Assembly: GCA_035272265.1 (NCBI GenBank)
Contig: DATEQV010000345.1
Location: 1-10,602 of the forward strand
Length of the DNA stretch: 10,602 nucleotides
From: Acidisphaera sp035272265
GTDB lineage: Bacteria > Pseudomonadota > Alphaproteobacteria > Acetobacterales > Acetobacteraceae
Direction of reading: 5' to 3'
Positions 1-6,464 of the stretch are shown here, one piece after another; the first letter of the stretch is position 1, and the number at the start of each line of letters is the position of its first letter. The translations under genes were made by a program, and so were the position numbers. The notes beneath the pieces were generated by a model. It worked only from the letters and a program-made list of their open reading frames with translations. It ran no database searches and was not told where the DNA came from.

Positions 1-148
1 CCCCGAATGATCCAAGCGACCAGTCCATTGCGGTTGGTGTTCTCCGGTTGCCGAAAAGCACCGAATCGTACCGCGTCGCATGCACGCAAAGGTTTTCTAA
101 GACCAGTTTGTATGCGACACGAGATGTGAGCATACCCTAGAGGCGGCG

Positions 149-838
149 ATGGGCCGGAGCATCGGCGCGCATATCGCGATGATCTGTGCGCCGCTGGCCA
201 TGGCGGGCGAGCGCAAAGGGCCGCTGCCGCGAAACGTGCATGCCGTTCTCGCAGAAGCCACGGCGAGCGACGTCGAGCAGATGTTCGAGGCCATGACGCT
301 GGTTTCGTCGGCAACCTTTGCCGATGTGTTCGGCGACGTCGATCCGGCCATGAGGGGAAGCCTGACGCGGGCGATACGGGCGGCGGCGGAGCATGACAGC
401 GTCGCCCGCTTGTATGCGGAGGCGTTTTCGTCGCTGTTCCGTCGCGTGCTGCCGCCTTTCCTGCGCACGTTGCAGCGCCGTCAGTCGAAGCCGTGGGCCG
501 CGGTGGAATGCTACCTCCGCTGGCTGGCCTTGTGGCCCGACAGCGAGATCGTGCATCGCTACGGCGCGCAAGCCGGGACTGCGGTGCAGACGAAGGCACG
601 CGGCCTGTTGGACTCGATGGAGCGGAGCCGAACGCTCGACGCCATGGTTCCGCTGCTGCGCGATTGGGATGCGGAGCTGAAGATGCTGCACCTCAGTCCC
701 GGCGCGTCGGCGACGCTGACGGTCGGGACCCTGTTCGCGTGGCAGCTGCGGTCGATGCACGAGAGGGACGAGGCGGAGGAGTTGGGATCGGGCGATGTCG
801 ACCTCGGGGCAATTCTGACGACGCCTTCGGCAGGTTAG
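149..838 (+). CDS. CitG-like (triphosphoribosyl-dephospho-CoA synthase family) protein, N-terminally truncated
   Basis: The 229 residues resemble the C-terminal two-thirds of the archaeal/methylotroph-type CitG family. Family-like blocks, in order, are IGAHIAMICAPLAMA (about 5-19, where relatives have NTNLGxxLLxAPL), a helical stretch with AAEHDSVARLYAEAF (79-93), WPDSEIVHRYGAQAG (129-143, relatives PDxHIxRKxG) and HLSPGASATLTVGTLFA (181-197, relatives NPGTTADLxxAxLF). Full-length members are near 290 residues and begin with a segment carrying a KPGNV motif, which is absent here. The frame is closed by TAA at 98-100, and between that stop and the ATG at 149 there is no start codon. The other frames of 1-148 show no recognisable N-terminal half. 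The glycine-rich PGGLG stretch is also replaced (about 57-67). CitG makes the precursor of the prosthetic group of malonate/citrate decarboxylases, but this copy is probably degenerate or has a different role. It is convergent with cutA. Family call moderate, function low. Confidence 0.6.
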   Translation: MGRSIGAHIAMICAPLAMAGERKGPLPRNVHAVLAEATASDVEQMFEAMTLVSSATFADVFGDVDPAMRGSLTRAIRAAAEHDSVARLYAEAFSSLFRRVLPPFLRTLQRRQSKPWAAVECYLRWLALWPDSEIVHRYGAQAGTAVQTKARGLLDSMERSRTLDAMVPLLRDWDAELKMLHLSPGASATLTVGTLFAWQLRSMHERDEAEELGSGDVDLGAILTTPSAG

Positions 839-957
839 GGCCGCGTTCGGAGGCAGCCGGGCCGGCCGAGTCACGGAACGGCAATGGCAAGAACTGGTTC
901 GGCTGGCAGTCGAGGACTGACAGCACGGCAGTTCGCGACCCGGCCGGCCGGCCCGCC

Positions 958-1293
958 TCACGCGGCGGGCGTGGGTGCCGTCTCCGCCGCCACCCAGTCG
1001 AGGTAGGCGGGCAGCCCGGCCGCGAGCGGCCACGCGACGATGCATGGCAATGTGTAACTGTGCAGCGCCCGCACCCGCGCCTCGAGCGCCGGATAGGCGT
1101 CGGCGGCGGTCTTGGCGAGCAGGCAGACCTCGGGTCCCTGCTCGATCGCGCCCTGCCAGCGATAGATCGTCTCGTGGGCGCGGATGTTGACACAGGCGGC
1201 CAGACGCTCCTCGACCAGCGCCCGTCCGATACGCCTCGCCTCATCGAGGTCGGAGCAGGTGACATAGACGGCCAGGACGGTGCGACCGCTCAT
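958..1293 (-). CDS. cutA: CutA1 divalent cation tolerance protein
   Basis: This is a 111-residue protein, the usual CutA size, predicted to be cytoplasmic; the family forms trimers. Family landmarks are LVEERLAACVNI (26-37), IYRWQGAIEQ (43-52), LLAKT (58-62), RALHSYTLP (75-83) and the terminal YLDWV (97-101). C13 and H78 fall at positions implicated in metal binding in E. coli CutA. The residue after the LHxYxxP segment is usually Glu (PE) but is Cys84 here. The start at 1293 is supported by a purine-rich AGGGAG a few bases upstream on the minus strand. The gene is divergent from the lipoprotein gene, sharing a 76-bp gap (1294-1369), and convergent with the CitG-like gene. CutA is linked to copper and other divalent-cation tolerance, but its biochemical role is not settled; the identification itself is secure. 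Confidence 0.93.
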   Translation of the reverse strand: MSGRTVLAVYVTCSDLDEARRIGRALVEERLAACVNIRAHETIYRWQGAIEQGPEVCLLAKTAADAYPALEARVRALHSYTLPCIVAWPLAAGLPAYLDWVAAETAPTPAA

Positions 1294-1356
1294 GCGGGTC
1301 TCCCTTGGTGCGATGGACAGGACCGCGGCATCGGACGATATGCGCCGCCGACGCCG

Positions 1357-1363
1357 AAGGAGG
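1357..1363 (+). promoter_or_regulatory. Strong ribosome binding site of the lipoprotein gene
   Basis: AAGGAGG lies 6 bases before the ATG at 1370 and directly abuts an in-frame ATG at 1364. The spacing favours 1370. It also rules out the far upstream ATG at 1280, which would put an Arg-rich stretch before the signal peptide. Confidence 0.75.
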
Positions 1364-1369
1364 ATGTCG

Positions 1370-1681
1370 ATGACCCGATTCGTCGTGCGGGCCGCGCTGA
1401 CCGCCGGTCTGGCCGGACTGTGCGCCCTGGGCGGCTGCGCGCTCGAGCCGGGCTGCCCCGCGGTGCCGGCCGTCCAGGCCGAGACGATCCCGCCCCCGCC
1501 GCCGTCGGGCGAGCAGCAGGTCTGGGAGCCGGGCCACTGGAATTACCAGCAGAACCAGTTCTTCTGGGAGCCGGGGCACTACATCCCCTACGTTCCGGGC
1601 CGCGGCGGCTGGATCCCCGGCGCGTTCGCGCTTGGTCCGAACGGCGCCTGCAACTGGGTGCCGGCGCACTGGCTGGGCTGA
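1370..1681 (+). CDS. Small WxPGxW-repeat lipoprotein
   Basis: Starting at 1370 gives a 103-residue precursor. It has a short basic N-terminus, a hydrophobic stretch (about 5-22) and a lipobox-like LGGC ending at Cys23, so it is probably a lipid-anchored envelope protein. A proline-rich linker (40-45) follows. The rest consists of short repeats built around tryptophan and PG: WEPGHW (52-57), WEPGHY (66-71), WIPGAF (81-86) and WVPAHW (96-101). This matches the small WXXGXW (YXWXPGH-like) repeat lipoproteins common in proteobacteria, whose function is unknown. The -2 and -1 lipobox positions are both Gly, which is acceptable but not ideal. The gene precedes acpXL on the same strand, but a 130-bp gap with two strong hairpins separates them, so membership of that operon is doubtful. 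Confidence 0.8.
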   Translation: MTRFVVRAALTAGLAGLCALGGCALEPGCPAVPAVQAETIPPPPPSGEQQVWEPGHWNYQQNQFFWEPGHYIPYVPGRGGWIPGAFALGPNGACNWVPAHWLG

Positions 1682-1697
1682 CCGTGCGCCCCTTGCG

Positions 1698-1726
1698 GCG
1701 CGGCTGACCCTAGGGTAGTGCCGCGC
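1698..1726 (+). terminator. Intergenic hairpin after the lipoprotein gene
   Basis: A perfect 7-bp inverted repeat, GCGCGGC (1698-1704) and GCCGCGC (1720-1726), encloses the 10-bp palindrome ACCCTAGGGT (1707-1716). It starts 16 bases after the lipoprotein stop codon. No T-run follows, so it is at best a weak or Rho-assisted terminator, or a structured leader element. Confidence 0.45.
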
Positions 1727-1744
1727 GGTCAAGCGCTGGGGGCA

Positions 1745-1772
1745 CGACGCCTGCCGGCAATCGGCGGCGTCG
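1745..1772 (+). promoter_or_regulatory. Strong hairpin in the acpXL leader
   Basis: CGACGCC (1745-1751) pairs with GGCGTCG (1766-1772). Inside, GCCG (1753-1756) pairs with CGGC (1762-1765), leaving a five-base loop and one bulged T. It lies 40 bases before the acpXL start. It could be a leader structure or part of the terminator region; which one cannot be decided from sequence. Confidence 0.4.
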
Positions 1773-1811
1773 CTGACCACGCGGCCGCCCTGTCCCATCC
1801 ACGAGGCGCCG

Positions 1812-2111
1812 ATGTCGTCGTCCACCTTTGAAACCGTCGCGGGCATCATTTCGGAGACCTGCGACATCCCCCGCGAGAAGATCACGCCCGAGAGCCACGC
1901 CATCAACGATCTGGGCATCGACAGCCTGGACTTCCTGGACGTGGCGTTCGCGATCGACAAGGCGTTCGGCATCAAGATGCCGCTGGAGCAGTGGACGCAG
2001 GAGGTCAACGAGGGGAAGGTCTCGTCGGATCGCTACTTCGTGCTCGGGCACCTGTGCGAGAACATCGACGCGCTGATCGCCGCCAAGACCGTGCCGGCAG
2101 CCTCCGCCTGA
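1812..2111 (+). CDS. acpXL: Acyl carrier protein AcpXL (very-long-chain acyl carrier for lipid A)
   Basis: This 99-residue acidic protein carries the phosphopantetheine site LGIDSLDFLD (34-43) with the modifiable Ser38. It is longer than the housekeeping AcpP (about 78) and close to the roughly 92 residues I recall for AcpXL. The segment from ITPESH (24-29) through FAIDKAFGIKMPLEQWTQEV to NEGKVSSDRYFVL is very similar to rhizobial AcpXL as I remember it. In that system holo-AcpXL carries the C28 hydroxy fatty acid during elongation and donates it to the LpxXL acyltransferase. A GAGG lies 5 bases before the ATG. It is the first gene of a five-gene run (fabZXL follows 12 bp after its stop), so it probably sets the promoter for the operon. 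Identification is strong because both sequence and neighbours agree. Confidence 0.95.
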   Translation: MSSSTFETVAGIISETCDIPREKITPESHAINDLGIDSLDFLDVAFAIDKAFGIKMPLEQWTQEVNEGKVSSDRYFVLGHLCENIDALIAAKTVPAASA

Positions 2112-2123
2112 CCGGCGGGGCCC

Positions 2124-2594
2124 ATGCAGCTCGAATACTTCCGGATGGTCGACCGCGTGACCGCGCTCGACATCACGGCGCAGACGGTCGTGGCGGACTG
2201 CCTGGTGCCGGAGACGAGCCCCGTGTTCGAGGGGCACTTCCCGCGCCATCCGATCCTGCCCGGCGTGCTGATGATCGAGACGATCGCCCAGACCGGCGGC
2301 TGGCTGATCATGGCGATGCAGCGCTTCACCCGCATCCCGTTCCTGGCCCAGGTGAAGGAGGCCAAGATGCGGGCCTTCGTCTCGCCGGGCGACCGCTTGC
2401 GGACCGAGGCGAAGCTGCTGCACGACGGTTCGGGCTACGCCGTCGCATCGGGACGGATCACGCGCGACGGCAAGGCGGTAGCGGAGGCGGAGATCACCTA
2501 CCGCGTGGCGCCGTTCCCGAACGAGGAGCTGCGGGCGATCATGCTCGAGACGGCACGGCGGGTCGCGGTGCCCGAACAGTTCCTCAACGCTTGA
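2124..2594 (+). CDS. fabZXL: 3-hydroxyacyl-ACP dehydratase FabZXL
   Basis: This is a 156-residue single hot-dog-fold protein of the FabZ family. The catalytic block GHFPRHPILPGVLMIE (37-52) contains His38 and Glu52, 14 residues apart as in FabZ enzymes, and is followed by the conserved AQTGG (55-59). FabZ removes water from 3-hydroxyacyl-ACP to give trans-2-enoyl-ACP in each elongation cycle. Here the partner is expected to be AcpXL rather than AcpP. It is slightly longer than typical FabZ (about 145-151) because of a C-terminal extension after the VAPFPN segment (127-132). It begins 12 bp after acpXL and ends 17 bp before fabF2XL, consistent with one transcript. There is no strong Shine-Dalgarno sequence, so translation may depend on coupling. 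Confidence 0.93.
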   Translation: MQLEYFRMVDRVTALDITAQTVVADCLVPETSPVFEGHFPRHPILPGVLMIETIAQTGGWLIMAMQRFTRIPFLAQVKEAKMRAFVSPGDRLRTEAKLLHDGSGYAVASGRITRDGKAVAEAEITYRVAPFPNEELRAIMLETARRVAVPEQFLNA

Positions 2595-2611
2595 ACGCGA
2601 CCGGCTGAGCC

Positions 2612-3799
2612 ATGGGTGCGCGCGACGCGGTCATCACCGGAATCGGACTGGTCTCCTGCCTCGGCGAGGGGCCGGACGCGCATTGGGACGCGCTGTCGCG
2701 CGGCGGCCCGTTCCCGGTGCAGACGGAGGGGTTCGCCCCGTATGCCGTCCACCCGCTCGTCAAGCTCGATCTCGACCGGCAAATCCCGAAGCGCGGCGAC
2801 CAGCGGCAGATGGAGGCGTGGCAGCGGATCGGGACTTACGCCGCGGGGCTGGCACTCGAGCAGGCGGGCGTGAAGGGCAACGCCGACCTGCTGGCGCGCA
2901 CCGACATGATCGTCGCGGCGACCGGCGGCGAGCGGGATACGGCGGTGGACGCATCCATCCTGGCCACGCTGCCGAAGGCCGCCAATCCGGGCGCGTTCCT
3001 CAACGAGAAGCTGATGGCCGACCTGCGGCCGACGCTGTTCCTTGCCCAGCTGTCGAACCTGCTGGCGGGCAACATCTCGATCGTGCACGGGGTGGTCGGC
3101 TCGTCGCGCAGCTTCCTCGGCGAGGAGGGCGCGGGAGGCGACGCGGTGCGGGTCGCGTGCGCGCGGATCGAGGCGGGGCAGAGCGAACTCGCATTGGTGG
3201 GCGGCGCTTGCAACGCGGAGCGGCCCGACCTGCTGCTGACCGACGCGATGGGCGGTGTGGGGATGCTGTGGCACGGCGACGGCGCGCCGCCGCCGGTGTG
3301 GGCCCGGCAGGACCAGGGCGGCGGCATGGTGCTCGGGTCGGTGGGTGCATTCCTTGTGATTGAAAGCCGCGCGCATGCCGAGGCCCGGGGCGCGCACATC
3401 CTGGCACGCATCGCGGGCGTGCAGACGGATCGCTGCCGCCGCGAGCCCGGGCAGGCGACGGAGAACGCACGGCGGCAGCTGGACCGGCTGATGGCGCTGG
3501 GGCGACCGGATGGGGTTATCTCGGCGGCGACCGGTGCCGCACCCGGCACGGCCGAAGAGGCTGCGTTCCTGCGGTCGCTTGGGCTGCCGTATCGGGCCGT
3601 CGCCACCGCGCTCGGCTCCTCGCTGGAAGCGTCGTTCTTCGCGGCGGCGGCCATTGCGGCCATCGCGTTGACCCATGGCGCGCTGCCGCCGCCGGCGGAG
3701 CTCGCGGAGCCGGCCTATGCCGGACCGCTGCGGCAGGTCCTGGTGACCGGCTGGGGCCATTGGCGCAGCGAAGCGATGGCGCTGGTCGCGGCCGAGTGA
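2612..3799 (+). CDS. fabF2XL: FabF2XL: ketosynthase homologue lacking the catalytic residues
   Basis: The 395-residue protein has the thiolase-fold outline of a beta-ketoacyl-ACP synthase: VITGIGLVSCLG at the start (7-18), LALVGGA (193-199), an MVLGSVGAFLVIES strand (239-252) and a final VLVTGWG (376-382). The catalytic residues are missing. Where active enzymes have TACxSG the sequence is SSRSFLGEEGAGG (164-176), and gap-free alignment back from the conserved GGA puts Glu172 at the nucleophile position. The NAHGT histidine falls in SAATGAAPGT (304-313). The K...GH pair falls in ATALGSSLEA (331-340), with Ala and Ser. It cannot condense by the usual mechanism. I infer a non-catalytic partner of FabF1XL, comparable to a chain-length factor, or a malonyl-ACP decarboxylase-like role. 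The rhizobial acpXL locus carries two fabF genes in this order, which supports the name. Confidence 0.85.
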   Translation: MGARDAVITGIGLVSCLGEGPDAHWDALSRGGPFPVQTEGFAPYAVHPLVKLDLDRQIPKRGDQRQMEAWQRIGTYAAGLALEQAGVKGNADLLARTDMIVAATGGERDTAVDASILATLPKAANPGAFLNEKLMADLRPTLFLAQLSNLLAGNISIVHGVVGSSRSFLGEEGAGGDAVRVACARIEAGQSELALVGGACNAERPDLLLTDAMGGVGMLWHGDGAPPPVWARQDQGGGMVLGSVGAFLVIESRAHAEARGAHILARIAGVQTDRCRREPGQATENARRQLDRLMALGRPDGVISAATGAAPGTAEEAAFLRSLGLPYRAVATALGSSLEASFFAAAAIAAIALTHGALPPPAELAEPAYAGPLRQVLVTGWGHWRSEAMALVAAE

Positions 3800-3806
3800 G
3801 GGAGTG

Positions 3807-5075
3807 ATGAGCGGGATCAGCGCGAGACGTCCCGTGGTCGTCGTGACCGGCATGGGCGTCCTGACATCGCTCGGCAACGGGCAGGCCGAGAACTGGTCGG
3901 CGCTGACGGCGGGCCAGTCGGGCATTCGCACGATCTCTCGCTTTCCGATCGATGGCTTGCGTACGACCTTCGCCGGCACCGTCGACTTCCTCAACGAGGC
4001 GACCGCCCCTGCACTGAGCGAGCGACTGGCGGCTTTGGCGATCGAAGAGGCGATCGAGGAGGCCGCCATCGGCGTGCCCGGCAACTTCCCCGGGCCGTTG
4101 TTCCTGGCGATGCCGCCGGTCGAGATCGACTGGCAGCAGAAGCTGGAACTGGCGGCCGCGAGCGGCGCGGGCGAGGCGGTCGGCTATGCCGACCTGCTCC
4201 GCGCGGCGGCGACCGGGCGGTTCAAGCCGTATTTCGAGCGCTTCCTGTTCAGCTCCATTGGCGAACATCTGGCCGATCGTTTCGGCACGCGCGGCTCGCC
4301 GATCGCCTTGTCGACCGCCTGTGCCTCGGGGGCGACGGCGATCCAGCTCGCGGTCGAGGCGATCCGGCGCGGCGAGTGCGAAGCGGCTCTGGCTGCGGGC
4401 ACGGATGCATCGGTGACGCCGGAGGGATTGATCCGGTTTTCGCTGCTGTCGGCGCTGTCGACGCGTAACGACGATCCGGCGGGTGCTGCGCGGCCGTTCG
4501 CCAAGGACCGCGACGGGTTCGTGATGGCCGAAGGCGCCGGCGCCCTGGTGCTCGAAAGCATGGAGAGCGCACGCGCGCGCGGAGCCGAGATACTGGGCGT
4601 GATCGCTGGCAGCGGCGAGCGTGCCGACGGCTTTCACCGCACGCGCTCGTCGCCCGACGGCAAGCCGATCATCGAGACGATGAAGCGCGCGCTGGACGAC
4701 GCTGGGCTCGCGCCGGACGAGATCGGCTACATCAACGCGCACGGCACCGGCACGCCGGAGAACGACAAGATGGAGTGGCTGGCGGTGTCCGCCGTGTTCG
4801 GCGAGCGCGCGCGCGAACTCCCGATCAGCAGCAACAAGTCGATGATCGGGCACACGCTGTCGGCGGCCGGCGCCATCGAAGCCGTGTTCACGGTCCGCAC
4901 GCTGCGCGAGGGCGTGCTGCCGCCGACGATCAATTACCTCGTGCCCGATCCGGCGATCCCGATCGACTGCGTGCCCAATCGCGCACGGCGCACAAGCGTG
5001 CGGCACGCGGTGTCCAACAGCTTCGGCTTCGGCGGGCAGAACGTCTCGCTGGTGATCTCGGCCGAGCCGCAGTGA
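3807..5075 (+). CDS. fabF1XL: Beta-ketoacyl-ACP synthase II-type FabF1XL (active ketosynthase)
   Basis: This is a 422-residue KAS II-like enzyme that condenses malonyl-ACP with acyl-AcpXL. All catalytic elements are present: STACASGATA with Cys172, NAHGTGTPEND with His312, and SSNKSMIGHTLSAAGA with Lys344 and His349. The C-terminal NSFGFGGQN loop (404-412) is also intact. An insertion relative to short FabF forms, around 95-145, carries charged and aromatic residues and may shape the acyl pocket for very long chains; this is inference. I chose ATG 3807 over the preceding in-frame GTG (3804) because GAGGG (3798-3802) then sits 4 bases away. The gene starts 7 bp after fabF2XL and its stop overlaps the SDR start (TGATG). 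The adjacency of an active and an inactive ketosynthase suggests they work as a pair. Confidence 0.93.
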   Translation: MSGISARRPVVVVTGMGVLTSLGNGQAENWSALTAGQSGIRTISRFPIDGLRTTFAGTVDFLNEATAPALSERLAALAIEEAIEEAAIGVPGNFPGPLFLAMPPVEIDWQQKLELAAASGAGEAVGYADLLRAAATGRFKPYFERFLFSSIGEHLADRFGTRGSPIALSTACASGATAIQLAVEAIRRGECEAALAAGTDASVTPEGLIRFSLLSALSTRNDDPAGAARPFAKDRDGFVMAEGAGALVLESMESARARGAEILGVIAGSGERADGFHRTRSSPDGKPIIETMKRALDDAGLAPDEIGYINAHGTGTPENDKMEWLAVSAVFGERARELPISSNKSMIGHTLSAAGAIEAVFTVRTLREGVLPPTINYLVPDPAIPIDCVPNRARRTSVRHAVSNSFGFGGQNVSLVISAEPQ

Positions 5076-5812
5076 TGCGGGCGCTCGTCATCGGCGGCCG
5101 GCGAGGCATCGGTGCCGCGGTGGTGCGCACACTGGCCAAGCGCGGCTGGGCGGTGACCTACACGTACCGCACCGAGCCGGACGGTCTGGCGGATATGCGC
5201 GAAGCGGCCGGCGGCGCATCGGTCGAGGCGGTGCGGCTGGACCTCGCCGATCGGGCGGCGGTGGACGCGTTCGCGAGCGCCCAGGAAGACGCGGCGGCCT
5301 GGGACGCAATGGTGCAGGTAGGCGGTGCCACGTACGACACGCTGGCGGCGACGGTCGATCAGGACCGCGCCGAGCAGCTGATGCAGGTGAACCACTTCGC
5401 CTTTGTCCGGCTCGCGCGCGCCGTGGTGCGTCCGATGACGCGCGCGAAGTCCGGCAGCATCGTCGCCGTCGGCAGCGTGATGGCGCAGGTGTCCAGCCAG
5501 GGCAACGCGGCCTACAGCGCGACCAAGGCGGCGCTGCTCGCGCACGTGCGCACGCTGGCGATCGAGACGGCGCGGCGCGGCGTGCGCGTCAACTACGTCG
5601 CGCCGGGCTTCGTCGATACCGAGATGATGGCGCCCTTCGCCGCGCACCGTGCCGCGCTGGAGGCGCGCATCCCCGCCGCGCGGTTCGCGACGGCGGCCGA
5701 GGTCGCGGCCGTCGTGGCGTTCCTCGTGTCGCCCGACGCGAGCTACGTGACCGGCGCCGTGATCCCTGTCGATGGCGGGCTGACGGCGTCGCTGGGCGTT
5801 GCGCGGGGCTGA
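5075..5812 (+). CDS. SDR-family oxidoreductase, probable 3-ketoacyl-ACP reductase (FabG-like)
   Basis: This is a 245-residue classical short-chain dehydrogenase/reductase. The nucleotide-binding loop is GGRRGIG (7-13), with Gly in place of the usual Thr. An acidic residue follows in the LDLAD segment (55-59), and the usual NNAG is replaced by VGGA (82-85). Catalytic Asn106, Ser134, Tyr147 and Lys151 (YSATK) are all present, with the normal 13-residue Ser-Tyr spacing. The C-terminal YVTGAVIPVDGG (224-235) is typical of FabG-like enzymes. Its ATG overlaps the fabF1XL stop by one base, so translation is probably coupled and the enzyme belongs to the pathway. The missing pathway step at this point is reduction of 3-ketoacyl-AcpXL, which I infer to be its job. 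The substrate is not proven by sequence. Convergent ankyrin gene 2 ends 18 bp downstream. Confidence 0.88.
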   Translation: MRALVIGGRRGIGAAVVRTLAKRGWAVTYTYRTEPDGLADMREAAGGASVEAVRLDLADRAAVDAFASAQEDAAAWDAMVQVGGATYDTLAATVDQDRAEQLMQVNHFAFVRLARAVVRPMTRAKSGSIVAVGSVMAQVSSQGNAAYSATKAALLAHVRTLAIETARRGVRVNYVAPGFVDTEMMAPFAAHRAALEARIPAARFATAAEVAAVVAFLVSPDASYVTGAVIPVDGGLTASLGVARG

Positions 5813-5830
5813 AGCAACCGCCTGGCGGCG

Positions 5831-6451
5831 TCACGTTCCTGTTGCGCGGGTCACGAGATCCTTCAGGCGCTGGTCGTTGCTGCCCTCGGTGAGCTTCTGG
5901 CCGACCTCCGGGCTGATGCGTGCACCCGCATCGACCAGTGCTTCGGCTGCACTGTAGTTCTTGACGATGAGCGCCATCGACAGCGGGGTGAAGCCTTGCG
6001 GCGTGCGGCTGTCCAACTTCGCGCCGGCCGCGACGAGACGCTTGATCACCGCCGCGTCGCATTGCTGCGCGGCGAGCATCAGGGGACCGAGGCCTTGGAT
6101 GCCCGGCGCGTTCGGGTTCGCTCCGGCCGCGATCAGGGAGTCCATCATATGCGCCGTCACCGCCGGCGCGACCCGCCCGCCGGCGCACGACATCGCGGCA
6201 AGCTCCAGCGGCGATTGCGGCAGCGAGCCCTTGGCGTTCACATCGAGTCCTGCCGCGATCAGTGCGTCCACCGCCTTGTCGTCGCCGGTGATGATCACCT
6301 GCGGCAGGCTGTCCGGCAAAACGGCGATCCCCGCCGCCTGCAGGTAGGCCCGCGCCTCCTGCGCCGTCATCTGCCCGGGCGCGGCCGATGCTGCGGCGGC
6401 CAGCGCAACGCAGGACACCGCGAGGGTGATGGCAAGGCGCTGAGGCCTCAT
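5831..6451 (-). CDS. Exported ankyrin-repeat protein 2
   Basis: Starting at 6451 gives 206 residues with a clear Sec signal peptide (basic MRPQR, hydrophobic core to about 20, AxA-type end ASA at 21-23). The start is supported by AAGGAAA about 7 bases upstream in the minus direction; a longer frame to 6484 would run into the upstream gene. The mature part holds degenerate ankyrin repeats: AVDALIAAGLDVN (60-72), HMMDSLIAAGANPN (101-114), AVIKRLVAAGAKLDSR with GFTPLSMAL (134-161) and AAEALVDAGARI (168-179). It is a paralogue of the upstream gene: both keep two mature cysteines exactly 42 residues apart (Cys89 and Cys131 here), probably a disulfide in the periplasm. Function unknown; such proteins usually bind other proteins. 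It lies 13 bp after its paralogue and is convergent with the SDR gene. Confidence 0.83.
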   Translation of the reverse strand: MRPQRLAITLAVSCVALAAAASAAPGQMTAQEARAYLQAAGIAVLPDSLPQVIITGDDKAVDALIAAGLDVNAKGSLPQSPLELAAMSCAGGRVAPAVTAHMMDSLIAAGANPNAPGIQGLGPLMLAAQQCDAAVIKRLVAAGAKLDSRTPQGFTPLSMALIVKNYSAAEALVDAGARISPEVGQKLTEGSNDQRLKDLVTRATGT

Positions 6452-6464
6452 CGGTCGGTTTCCT

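Noticed and set aside
858..955. 11-bp inverted repeat between the CitG-like gene and cutA (858-868 with 945-955)
   Set aside because: The arms are made of GGCC runs and are 76 bases apart, which is expected by chance at this base composition; not a convincing terminator.
2498..5006. Long minus-strand open frames across fabF2XL and fabF1XL
   Set aside because: They oppose genes with clear ketosynthase sequence and their Arg/Pro-rich translations match no family; such frames are common in GC-rich DNA.
4775..5074. Longer upstream start for the SDR
   Set aside because: It lies inside fabF1XL, adds an Arg-rich stretch, and the SDR fold begins exactly at the ATG at 5075.
5812..5820. GAAGCAACC after the SDR resembling part of the repeat at 10127-10139
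   Set aside because: Only nine bases match and no partner arm is present, so it is not a second copy or an insertion scar.
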